Shown piece by piece: positions 31,864 to 39,298 of a DNA stretch of 41,498 nucleotides. Under the pieces are notes generated by a model. That model worked only from the letters and a program-made list of their open reading frames with translations. It did no database searches and was not told the DNA's origin. Position 1 is the first letter of the stretch. Each line of letters opens with the position of its first letter. This DNA is from JBHPGW01 sp042569785 (lineage in GTDB: Bacteria; Planctomycetota; Phycisphaerae; Sedimentisphaerales; Anaerobacaceae), in NCBI GenBank assembly GCA_042569785.1, contig JBHPGW010000021.1, positions 1 through 41,498 on the forward strand. Direction: 5' to 3'. A program made the translations under genes and the position numbers.

Positions 31864-33105
31864 GTGAAACACGCCAATTTTACAAAAAAGCTGATTTTGT
31901 TATCAATCGCATGTTTTATCTTCTTACTAACCGCAACTTCAGCTTACAGTGCTGTAAAAGTTGACAAAACAGATTTAGCGTTCTACCAGCGTGCTGCCAA
32001 GATAGAATCCTATCCGCTCATAAGCGGCAAAAATGTCAGAAACGTAATACTCTTTATCGGCGACGGGATGGGGCTTAACCATACAACTTTTGCCCGTTTC
32101 AAAACTGTCGGCCCGACATGGAGGCTGCATACCGAAAGGATGCCGATAGTTGGCCTGGTAGGCACATACTCGAACAATGCACTCGTAACCGATTCGGCTG
32201 CCAGCGGAACGGCTTTGGCCACAGGCTTTAAAACCGACAACGGCGTTGTCAGTCAGCTTGCTGATGGAAGAGAGGTTATGACTATCCTCGAAGCGGCAAA
32301 AAGCAAAGGTATGGCTACAGGCCTCGTCGTGACTTCCACCATTACTCACGCTACGCCGGCCTGTTTCGCCGCGCACGTCAAAAAACGGGGCTTTCAGCAG
32401 CAAATTGCCGAACAGATAATCGAAAACAAAGTAAATGTCCTGCTCGGTGGCGGGAGAAAATTTTTCATACCCAAATCCAAACCAAACAGCGCAAGAAAAG
32501 ACAACCGCGACCTGATAAAAGAAGCCATAGCAGCCGGCTATTCATATATCGAAACCACCGAACAATTAAATTCCGCCGACAATCCCTACCTGTTAGGTCT
32601 GTTTAATATAGATGCACTGACTACCCAGGAGCCTGAACCGACTTTAGCACAACTCACCGAAAAGGCTATCGAAATTCTAAGCAAAAAGAAGAAAGGACTC
32701 TTTGCCGAGAACAAGGGCTTCTTTTTGATGGTCGAAGGAAGCCAGATCGACTGGGCCGCCCATGAAAATAATCCCGACTATTGCTTAAGGCAGACAATTC
32801 TTTTCGACCAGGCCGTCAAATCCGCCATCGATTTCGCATTAAAGGACCGCCATACCCTGGTCATTGTAACCGCCGACCACGAAACTGGTGGACTTGTAGT
32901 AAAAGGTGGTGACCTTCAAGGCGAAAAACTCGACCTAAACTGGGCAACAGGAGGCCATACCCCTTCATTGGTTCCCCTTTACGCCTTTGGCCCCCAAGCC
33001 CAAACCTTCGCAGGAGTATACGACAACACCGACGTCCCCAAAAGAATCGCAAAAGCACTCGAAATCAAAAACTTCCCAAAAATAATAGAAAAATCGAGAC
33101 TGTAG
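31864..33105 (+). CDS. phoA: Secreted alkaline phosphatase (PhoA family)
   Basis: 413 residues. Releases phosphate from organic phosphomonoesters in the periplasm or outside. A signal peptide (LILLSIACFIFLLTATSAYSA) precedes the enzyme. Metal and catalytic motifs are NVILFIGDGMGLNHTTFAR (metal Asp), TD110SAAS114GTALATG (nucleophile Ser114), THATPACFAAHV, MVEGSQIDWAAHEN, VIVTADHETGGL and TGGHTPSLVPLYAFGP. The start is GTG at 31864 with GAAAGGA eight bases before. It lies between the lipoprotein gene (divergent) and a terminator. Length is close to the bacterial norm. The symbol is by family; no Pho box was identified. Confidence 0.9.
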   Translation: MKHANFTKKLILLSIACFIFLLTATSAYSAVKVDKTDLAFYQRAAKIESYPLISGKNVRNVILFIGDGMGLNHTTFARFKTVGPTWRLHTERMPIVGLVGTYSNNALVTDSAASGTALATGFKTDNGVVSQLADGREVMTILEAAKSKGMATGLVVTSTITHATPACFAAHVKKRGFQQQIAEQIIENKVNVLLGGGRKFFIPKSKPNSARKDNRDLIKEAIAAGYSYIETTEQLNSADNPYLLGLFNIDALTTQEPEPTLAQLTEKAIEILSKKKKGLFAENKGFFLMVEGSQIDWAAHENNPDYCLRQTILFDQAVKSAIDFALKDRHTLVIVTADHETGGLVVKGGDLQGEKLDLNWATGGHTPSLVPLYAFGPQAQTFAGVYDNTDVPKRIAKALEIKNFPKIIEKSRL

Positions 33106-33194
33106 GAAAATGACCGGGTAATATTCTTCTAATCCTTTATGGATGAAAGCGTTATGTGCAAATATATTCTGCCTTCTCTTCACAAAAACAACCT

Positions 33195-33260
33195 TGTCAT
33201 TCCCGCGAAGGCGGGAATCCAGTTTTTAGGCCGTAGACCCCTGCCTTCGCAGGGGTGACA
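33195..33260. repeat. Intergenic palindromic repeat TGTCATTCCCGC type
   Basis: Starts TGTCATTCCCGC (33195) and ends GGGGTGACA (33260), so it is bounded by TGTCA/TGACA. It contains two hairpins, CCCGC-GAAG-GCGGG and CCCCTGC-CTTC-GCAGGGG. This type of bounded, twin-hairpin unit is widely seen as a dispersed intergenic repeat in bacteria. Only one copy lies in the window. Confidence 0.7.
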
Positions 33261-33290
33261 TCACTGGTTTTCATTTTCCGCAGCAGATTT

Positions 33291-33334
33291 CGCGTGTGCA
33301 AAACCTGCTACGCAGAACTTGCACACGCCGTTTT
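33291..33334 (+). terminator. Rho-independent terminator for the alkaline phosphatase gene
   Basis: A perfect 10-bp stem GCGTGTGCAA/TTGCACACGC (33291-33300 with 33318-33327) is followed by CGTTTTTT on the plus strand. It ends about 10 bases before the stop codon of the convergent minus-strand gene. No T-run follows it in the other direction. Confidence 0.75.
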
Positions 33335-33344
33335 TTCTTCACCC

Positions 33345-34211
33345 CTAAACAAAGCTTTCTATTTTTTCTTTGCAGATTTTGTTTGTTAGGCGTTGTAATA
33401 ATTTCACTCTTTTAGCTAAATACTCCAGTTGCTTCTTTGTTATTTTGTAGTCCTTTTTGTAGCGGGCGTCAATATACGCTTTTTTTAGTAGTTTGAAATT
33501 TTCGTCCTGCTCTTTGGTTGCTCGGGGGAAGACTTTTAAAAAGGCTGAATCGTAGCCGGAAACCCTTCGGCCTAATGTTTCGATGTTGTGACGCTTGCCC
33601 TTGTAGCCGGTGAAGACTAAAAGAGTTGTGGAATAAAAACGCTCTACTGCTTGATGAAGTTGAAAGGCTGCAATTTTATATTTACGTTTCTTAAAATAGA
33701 ATTCGTAGCCAAGATAAAAGTCTTTTGCACTGGTAAACCATTGTTTGAAATCTTCTTGTGCGATTTGTTTTCTTTTTTGTGGGCTTGGTTTTCGGATTCT
33801 TTCTAATTTCAATTTTTCGGTATCGTAGAGGATTATTCCTTCTTTTTTGATGTCGGAGAAGAAGTATTGTCCTTGTTTGAGTTGGGCGTTTATCTGGCCT
33901 ATGCTATGGTAGATAACTGATACGGGGGTTTTTATGGCTTTGTGTTGAAGAACAAGGTCATAGACCGAGTTTTGTTTGCTGTGGTTGGCAGCGGTCTTTT
34001 TCAGGCGGGTCAGGACGAGGATGTCGAAATCGGAGGTGTATTCGTATGTGATGTGGCCTTGGGTATATGTATCTTCGACCCAGTCGCCCCGGGCGTATGA
34101 GCCGAAAAGGATTATCATGTGGGCTGAGGGAAACTGCTTGCGGATTATTCGGGTGGCCATCTTTAGCTCTTGGCGCTTATGCTCGGGCAAATGTGCTAAT
34201 GATTTTTTCAT
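33345..34211 (-). CDS. Nucleotidyltransferase-HEPN fusion protein (MNT-HEPN)
   Basis: 288 residues. The N-terminal part is a minimal nucleotidyltransferase: IILFG37S38YARGD, then D61FD63ILVL, with an extra loop of about 12 residues between them. A third conserved Asp is not obvious. The C-terminal part (about 150-285) is a HEPN helical domain, AAFQLHQAVERFYSTTLLVF, then RHNIETLG and DARYKKDYKIT. The R-x4-6-H RNase motif of toxic HEPN proteins is not visible. Separate MNT and HEPN genes form toxin-antitoxin pairs in which the nucleotidyltransferase modifies the HEPN; here both are one chain, as in some kanamycin-type nucleotidyltransferase relatives. AT-rich and isolated, so probably acquired. 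It may act in defence, but that is inference. Confidence 0.75.
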   Translation of the reverse strand: MKKSLAHLPEHKRQELKMATRIIRKQFPSAHMIILFGSYARGDWVEDTYTQGHITYEYTSDFDILVLTRLKKTAANHSKQNSVYDLVLQHKAIKTPVSVIYHSIGQINAQLKQGQYFFSDIKKEGIILYDTEKLKLERIRKPSPQKRKQIAQEDFKQWFTSAKDFYLGYEFYFKKRKYKIAAFQLHQAVERFYSTTLLVFTGYKGKRHNIETLGRRVSGYDSAFLKVFPRATKEQDENFKLLKKAYIDARYKKDYKITKKQLEYLAKRVKLLQRLTNKICKEKIESFV

Positions 34212-34296
34212 AGGCGATATTATTGCATGGCAACTGTGATAGTTAAAGGGGAAAATAAAAAAATAGATTCCTCAGCCACGCCCGCAATGACGATTC

Positions 34297-34359
34297 ACGA
34301 GATACGAGATACGAGATACGCTCAAATAGGCCGATTTCAAAGAAATCAGCATGTTTGAG
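34297..34359. repeat. ACGAGAT tandem repeat and adjoining hairpin
   Basis: Three full copies of the 7-mer ACGAGAT plus ACG run from 34297 to 34320. Directly after, 34321-34359 forms a hairpin with outer arms CTCAAA/TTTGAG and an inner perfect stem GATTTC-AAA-GAAATC. It lies upstream of the ilvC promoter. No function is evident. Confidence 0.6.
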
Positions 34360-34368
34360 TATTATTTC

Positions 34369-34396
34369 TTGCCTATTTTCGCATTTTTAGTATAAT
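34369..34396 (+). promoter_or_regulatory. Sigma-70-type promoter for ilvC
   Basis: TTGCCT at 34369-34374, a 16-base spacer and a perfect TATAAT at 34391-34396. Transcription would start near 34403, leaving a leader of about 65 bases before the ilvC ATG. No leader-peptide attenuator or T-box is visible. Confidence 0.6.
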
Positions 34397-34469
34397 TGCC
34401 CGATGTCGTTTTTGGCACTGAAAGTGCGGATTATAAAACCAATTTTGACAAATAAGGAGAATTAGAATC

Positions 34470-35474
34470 ATGGCAGTTAAGATCTATTACGAAAAAGACG
34501 CTCCGCTGGACGCGTTAAAGGGCAAAAAAGTAGCAGTCGTAGGCTATGGCAGTCAGGGACACGCTCACGCTCAGAATCTCCGTGACAGCGGTATAGATGT
34601 TGCGGTAGCTGAACTCGAAGGAACCGACAATTTCAAGCTCGCTCAGGAGCACGGCTTTACACCAACCGACATCAAGACCGCGATCGAAGGCGCAACACTG
34701 ATCATCATCACATTACCAGACGAAGTTCAAGCTGCAGTTTACGAGACCCAGATCGCACCGAACATCGCCACAGGCCAGACCATCGGTTTCTGTCATGGCT
34801 TTAACATCCACTTCAAGTACATCGTACCGCCAAAGGATATCAACGTCATCATGATCGCCCCCAAAGGCCCGGGCCATCTCGTTCGCAGCGAATACGAAAA
34901 AGGCGGCGGAGTGCCTAACCTGGTAGCTGTCGAGCAGGACGCAACCGGCGACGCTAAGCAGATCGCACTGGCATGGGCAAACGGGATCGGCGGAGCAAGA
35001 GCCGGAATCATCGAGACAACATATAAAGAAGAAACTGAGACGGACCTCTTCGGCGAACAGGCTGTTCTTTGCGGCGGACTTACCGCGCTTATAAAGGCAG
35101 GATTTGAAACCCTCGTAGAAGCAGGCTATCAGCCGGAGATCGCTTACTTCGAATGTATGCACGAAGTAAAACTCATCGTCGACCTCATGTACCAGGGCGG
35201 CATCAACTACATGAGATACAGCGTATCGAACACCGCTGAATACGGCGACCTGACACGCGGCCCGAGGATCGTAAACGAGAAGACAAAAGCAGAAATGAAA
35301 AAAATCCTCGCTGAAATAACTTCCGGAAATTTCGCCAAAGAATGGGTTGAAGAATACAAAGCCGGCGCCAAAAACTTCAACGCTCTTTATGAAAAGGACC
35401 ACGACTGCCAGCTCGAAACCGTTGGCAAACAGTTACGCAAAATGATGAAGTGGATCGACTCAAAGGAAGCCTAA
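34470..35474 (+). CDS. ilvC: Ketol-acid reductoisomerase
   Basis: 334 residues, the short class I form. Converts acetolactate to dihydroxyisovalerate (and the isoleucine analogue) using NADPH and magnesium. The Rossmann motif VAVVGYGSQGHAHAQNL is at about residues 20-36. GFCHGFNIHF and IMIAPKGPGHLVRSEY follow, then the all-alpha domain with TETDLFGEQAVLCGGL (metal-binding Asp/Glu) and YFECMHEVKLIVDLMYQGG. AAGGAGA at 34454-34460 fixes the ATG. No ilvBN is nearby, so the other branched-chain genes are elsewhere. Confidence 0.97.
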   Translation: MAVKIYYEKDAPLDALKGKKVAVVGYGSQGHAHAQNLRDSGIDVAVAELEGTDNFKLAQEHGFTPTDIKTAIEGATLIIITLPDEVQAAVYETQIAPNIATGQTIGFCHGFNIHFKYIVPPKDINVIMIAPKGPGHLVRSEYEKGGGVPNLVAVEQDATGDAKQIALAWANGIGGARAGIIETTYKEETETDLFGEQAVLCGGLTALIKAGFETLVEAGYQPEIAYFECMHEVKLIVDLMYQGGINYMRYSVSNTAEYGDLTRGPRIVNEKTKAEMKKILAEITSGNFAKEWVEEYKAGAKNFNALYEKDHDCQLETVGKQLRKMMKWIDSKEA

Positions 35475-35512
35475 TTACAGTAACTTGATAGCATAGATAA
35501 TTGTATTATTAG

Positions 35513-35535
35513 CCCCCGGCACTGCCGGGGGTTTT
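35513..35535 (+). terminator. Rho-independent terminator after ilvC
   Basis: Stem of 8 bp CCCCCGGC/GCCGGGGG with a 3-base loop ACT, followed by TTTT. It begins about 38 bases after the ilvC stop codon and separates ilvC from the next gene. Confidence 0.85.
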
Positions 35536-35591
35536 CTGCCGAAAGCAGGATATTTTAGTAGGGTGGCATTTCAGTTTGAAAAGGAGATCAA

Positions 35592-36359
35592 ATGAATATA
35601 ACGAAACCAGGTAAGATCATAACGATAAAACTGACAGCGTTATTTGCTGTTTATATTGCAACGACTTTACTTAGTGGCTGTTACGTTTACGATCTTGCCA
35701 AACCTGAATTTCCACCATATGCCAAAGCAAGAAATGCCGGCTATCATGCGACAGTGCTAAAGTCCAGCAACGCTGCCGATGTGCTAAACACGATCCACCT
35801 GCCAAAATACGAACTGCTAAGCCAGAGTAAGAACGTGATCGCCTCGACCGGCGAAAAAAAGAGAAAAGGCTTCAAAAAATGGTTCAAGATGGTAGCTTTC
35901 GATGAGCAGGACCTGTTAGCCAAACGAAAGTACCTGTTTACAGAAGACGAAAGACCAAAACAACTAGCCGTTGAGCCGTGGGAATACCTCAGGTTCGACT
36001 GCCAGGTCGTGCTCGAACAAGAAATTCTCGACGAGCCTTACGCCAACGAAAACGCGAGAAGGATCGAGATACTCAAACAGATACTCAAAGATTTCCGAAC
36101 TGACATCGCTGACGTCAAGCTCGACAACGATATACTTAACGTCTCAGGCCTGATGGTCAATCAGGCTATTGAAGCTGCACTTCTCAGGCTCGATCAGTCA
36201 CCTGCCATCGCCGCAAAATTAAGCGACGAAGGCGGCATCAAGTTCAGCCACATAATCCTGAACAAAGGTAAAGTACGATTGGTCATAGACGGTGACATCG
36301 CAACAGTAAAACTAAGAGCAGGATCAGCAGTAACCAAAAAATTCAAAAAAGAAATGTAA
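35592..36359 (+). CDS. Hypothetical lipoprotein
   Basis: 255 residues. A lipoprotein signal (LTALFAVYIATTLLSGC) with Cys at the LLSGC box. The mature part is mainly charged and helical at first (KKRKGFKKWFKM, DEQDLLAKRK), then has a mixed beta region (ILNVSGLMVNQAIEAALLRL, GKVRLVIDGDIATVKL). No family is recognised. AAGGAGA lies about 6 bases before the ATG. It has its own start region after the ilvC terminator, so it is probably transcribed separately. Confidence 0.7.
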   Translation: MNITKPGKIITIKLTALFAVYIATTLLSGCYVYDLAKPEFPPYAKARNAGYHATVLKSSNAADVLNTIHLPKYELLSQSKNVIASTGEKKRKGFKKWFKMVAFDEQDLLAKRKYLFTEDERPKQLAVEPWEYLRFDCQVVLEQEILDEPYANENARRIEILKQILKDFRTDIADVKLDNDILNVSGLMVNQAIEAALLRLDQSPAIAAKLSDEGGIKFSHIILNKGKVRLVIDGDIATVKLRAGSAVTKKFKKEM

Positions 36360-36365
36360 GCCCCC

Positions 36366-36394
36366 TGTCATTGCGAGCGTAGCGAAGCAATCTC
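36366..36394. repeat. Dispersed repeat TGTCATTGCGAGCG type
   Basis: Begins TGTCATTGCGAGCG at 36366, followed by TAGCGAAGCAATCTC. Elements with this opening recur between genes in many unrelated bacteria. Only this copy is in the window, just before the rnpB flank; its function is unknown. Confidence 0.65.
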
Positions 36395-36418
36395 AAAGCA
36401 ATAATCAATATTCAATTA

Positions 36419-36830
36419 TCAATAATCAATTAAAAGAGTGGGTCTGTAAGCCGAGTTCTGTATCGCGCTGTTGCCAGCGTGACGGCGATCATTTAACTGG
36501 ACCAACTGTTACCAGTTGGCTCTGCGACAAAAGTCGCAAGCAACCTACCCGCTGTTTAACACCCGGGCCGGGCTTCAGCATACTTGGTCTTGCAGGCGGT
36601 GGGGTTTACCATGCCGAAACTGTCACCAATTTCGCGGTGCGCTCTTACCGCACCATTTCACCTTTACCTGTGCCCGACGAATCGGGTCATCGGCTGTGTA
36701 TTTTCTGTGGCACTTTCCCGCGGGTCGCCCCGGGTGGCTGTTAACCACCACCGTGCCCTGTCCTGCTCGGACTTTCCTCCGGCCAAAAAGACCGGCGACC
36801 GCCCGACCCACTCTTTTAATTGATTATTGA
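36419..36830. repeat. 26-bp perfect inverted repeat flanking rnpB
   Basis: 36419-36444 and 36805-36830 are exact reverse complements. The inner nine bases form helix P1 of RNase P RNA (GAGTGGGTC/GACCCACTC). The outer 17 bases, AT-rich with AATCAATAAT-type sequence, extend it beyond the usual ends of the RNA. Confidence 0.75.
36436..36813 (-). ncRNA. rnpB: RNase P RNA (class A)
   Basis: About 378 nt. RNase P trims the 5' ends of tRNA precursors. On the minus strand the RNA opens with the P1 strand GAGTGGGTC and continues GGGCGGTCGCC. The conserved GGAGGAAAGTCCGAGCA is next, then AAGGTGAAATGGTGCGGTAAG, GAGCGCACC, and near the 3' end ACTCGGCTTACAGACCCACTC-like sequence that closes P1. These conserved blocks and their order identify the RNA with confidence. 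Ends are set by the P1 helix. No clear promoter was found, and nadB ends about 48 bases upstream of the 5' end on the same strand, so it may be transcribed with nadB and processed. Confidence 0.95.
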
Positions 36831-36860
36831 AATACCAAAGAACAACTAACGCTTCACACT

Positions 36861-38468
36861 TCACTTTTCACGCTTCACGATTATATGTTTTTTAAAGGCT
36901 TTATCATCTATCTCAGAATAATCGCCTCTAAAGTGCACCCCTCTGCTTTCCTGCCTTTGCTCGGCGCAATCGGCCATAAGCTCACAAACTGTGAGCATAT
37001 TCTGACACTCCCAGCCCTGCGGCGAGTCAAAGATCTTATCCATCACATACCGCTGCCAGAACCGGATTATTTCGCCAGCCTCTTTGAGAGGTTTCTCCCG
37101 GCGGGTAATACCGACATTTCGCCACATAAGTGCCCGCAGCGAATTCCTTACATCTATCGTATCAAGCCTGGTACGATCCGAATGGGTTATCCTGTAATTT
37201 ATCGATGGATGCTTTATATGCGCGATCAGCTTCTCACAAGCGCCACGTCCCGCGATCTTACCGAACACCAGCCCTTCGAGCAGTGAATTACTTCCAAGAC
37301 GATTGGCCCCGTGCAATCCACTTGACGCCACCTCTCCGCAGGCGTAAAGATTATCGATATTTGTCATGGCCGAGGTATCCGCTTTTACTCCGCCTACCAT
37401 ATAATGCGCACTGGGCCTGACAGGGATCAGGTCCTTGCTCACATCTATATCGAAACTCTCACACAATTCACTTATCAGAGGGAAACGCCTGGTAAAATGT
37501 TCTTTATCAAAATGTCTAACGTCAAGATACACATGCGTCGAATTGGTTTTCAGCATTTGGCTAAGGATAGCTCGACTGACAATATCGCGCGGCGCAAGCT
37601 CTGCCGATTCGTGATATTGCTTCATAAACGCTGTACCTGCATTGTCCAGCAAAATCGCCCCTTCACCACGAAGCGTCTCAGTGATCAATGCTCTCGATGC
37701 CCCCGCGATATACAGAGTTGTCGGATGAAACTGCATAAACTCCATATCACGCAGAATCGCACCTGCCCGATATGCCATTGCGATACCATCACCGGTTGCC
37801 ACATCGGGGTTGGTCGTTTCACGGTACAACTGCCCTGCTCCGCCGGTCGCCAGGATCGTAATAGCCGCCCATATTATCTGCATACCCTTGGTACGGTCAT
37901 AACCAACCATCCCGATACAACCGTTATCATCATTGGTAAGCAGATCGACCGCGTAAAATTTTTCCAGTATCCTTATCCTCGGATTTGCTTTTACCTTCTT
38001 TATCAGCGACTCAGTTATTATACGTCCGGTCTCATCGCCGTGAGCATGCGCGATACGAGCATGAGAATGTCCCCCTTCAAGAGTTGTTGCGATTTGCCCA
38101 CCATCGAGGTCGAATTCGGTACCCCATTCCAGCAACTGCTGAACCAGTTCAGGCCCCTGGCGAACAACCATATCGACCACTTCTGTATCACTCAACCCGC
38201 AACCCGTTTTAATGGTATCAGCCGAATGTGACTCAAATGAATCCACCGTTTTAAGCACTGTTGCTATCCCCCCTTGGGCATTCCAGGTATTGCTGTTTTT
38301 CAGCGTATCTTTGCAGACCACGATAACATTGCAATTGCTCGATGCCTCGATCGCCGCACGCAGTCCCGCAATACCACTGCCGACCACCAGGCAATCGGTA
38401 AAGAGCTGATTGGTCCTGTTGGAGTCGATATCAACAAGATAACGCCGAAATTCTGCTTGTTCGGTCAT
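36861..38468 (-). CDS. nadB: L-aspartate oxidase
   Basis: 535 residues. Oxidises aspartate to iminoaspartate with FAD, the first step of NAD synthesis. The N-terminus has the FAD-binding GSGIAGLRAAIEAS, then SNTWNAQGGIATVL. Central motifs are TLEGGHSHARIAHAHGDETG and ATGGAGQLYRETTNPDVATG, with FMQFHPTTLY and SAHYMVGGVKADTSAMT. The C-terminal helical cap ends with GVHFRGDYSE. nadA and nadC are not adjacent. The final codons fall within a GTGAAGCGTGAAAAG-like repeat (36850-36879), so the C-terminus (VKREK) is partly encoded by it. Confidence 0.96.
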   Translation of the reverse strand: MTEQAEFRRYLVDIDSNRTNQLFTDCLVVGSGIAGLRAAIEASSNCNVIVVCKDTLKNSNTWNAQGGIATVLKTVDSFESHSADTIKTGCGLSDTEVVDMVVRQGPELVQQLLEWGTEFDLDGGQIATTLEGGHSHARIAHAHGDETGRIITESLIKKVKANPRIRILEKFYAVDLLTNDDNGCIGMVGYDRTKGMQIIWAAITILATGGAGQLYRETTNPDVATGDGIAMAYRAGAILRDMEFMQFHPTTLYIAGASRALITETLRGEGAILLDNAGTAFMKQYHESAELAPRDIVSRAILSQMLKTNSTHVYLDVRHFDKEHFTRRFPLISELCESFDIDVSKDLIPVRPSAHYMVGGVKADTSAMTNIDNLYACGEVASSGLHGANRLGSNSLLEGLVFGKIAGRGACEKLIAHIKHPSINYRITHSDRTRLDTIDVRNSLRALMWRNVGITRREKPLKEAGEIIRFWQRYVMDKIFDSPQGWECQNMLTVCELMADCAEQRQESRGVHFRGDYSEIDDKAFKKHIIVKREK

Positions 38469-38635
38469 ACAACTAAACCCTTTTAAAAATCCAAACTAAC
38501 GCACCAGGCATTTCAAAACTCCGCATCCCGAAACACCCGCCCCTATATGATACAAAGATATCCCATTCTTGTACACTTCTATAAATACCAGAAATTAAGT
38601 TGCAAAACACCGCCCAAAAAGCGATTATTGTAGCA

Positions 38636-39298
38636 ATGGACAAGGATTCAAACAGCAACGATTTTGCCGATGCTCGCGAGCAGATGGTTCGCTCCCATCT
38701 AAAAGGCCGAGACATCACCGACCCCGGCGTGTTAAAGGCGATGGCCCAGATACCGCGAGAGGAATTCCTGCCGGAAAAGTACCGCTCAAGCGCATACCTT
38801 GACGGGCCGCTGCCTATCGGAATGGGACAAACCATTTCACAGTCCTACATTGTCGCACTAATGACAGAACACTTAAAGCTGACCGGCGGTTGCGAAGTAC
38901 TCGAAATAGGTACCGGCTGCGGATACCAGACAGCGGTCCTCGCCAGCCTCGCAAAAAAAGTTTACACCATCGAAAGATTAGCCCAGCTATCAGAATCCGC
39001 CCAGGCCGTTCTAAGCAGGCTCGGGATTGACAACGTAGAATTCTACATCGGTGACGGCAGTAAAGGCTGGCCGGCCGAGAAAACCTTCGACCGCATCATA
39101 GTCACCGCCGCACTGCCGGAAATCCCACAGCCTCTACTCGACCAGCTCAAAACAGGCGGAATTGTCGTTGCACCGGTCGGCGGCCCAGTTACCCAGAAAC
39201 TTATAGCTGCTAAAAAGAAAACCGTAGGAACAACAGAGAACCTAATCTGCGACGTAAGATTCGTAAAAATAATCGGAGAGTACGGCTTTCCCGAATGA
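38636..39298 (+). CDS. pcm: Protein-L-isoaspartate O-methyltransferase
   Basis: 220 residues from ATG at 38636; a TTG at 38600 would add 12, and neither has a strong ribosome binding site. Methylates isoaspartyl residues in damaged proteins with SAM so that they can revert to aspartate. Motifs are the N-terminal REQMVRSHLKGRDITDP, the substrate-binding LPIGMGQTISQSYIVALM, VLEIGTGCGYQTAVLA (SAM loop) and DRIIVTAALPEIPQPLL. The C-terminus ends GEYGFPE. It overlaps recG by four bases (ATGA), so the two are coupled. Confidence 0.94.
   Translation: MDKDSNSNDFADAREQMVRSHLKGRDITDPGVLKAMAQIPREEFLPEKYRSSAYLDGPLPIGMGQTISQSYIVALMTEHLKLTGGCEVLEIGTGCGYQTAVLASLAKKVYTIERLAQLSESAQAVLSRLGIDNVEFYIGDGSKGWPAEKTFDRIIVTAALPEIPQPLLDQLKTGGIVVAPVGGPVTQKLIAAKKKTVGTTENLICDVRFVKIIGEYGFPE

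Noticed and set aside
34212..34469. T-box or leader attenuator before ilvC
   Set aside because: Only a promoter, a tandem repeat and an upstream hairpin are visible; no T-box or leader peptide rich in Val/Ile/Leu.
34713..35402. 229-residue open frame on the minus strand
   Set aside because: Antisense of ilvC; rich in Phe, Cys and Val as expected for a shadow frame.
37404..38231. 275-residue open frame on the plus strand
   Set aside because: It lies opposite nadB, whose conserved motifs fix the real coding strand.
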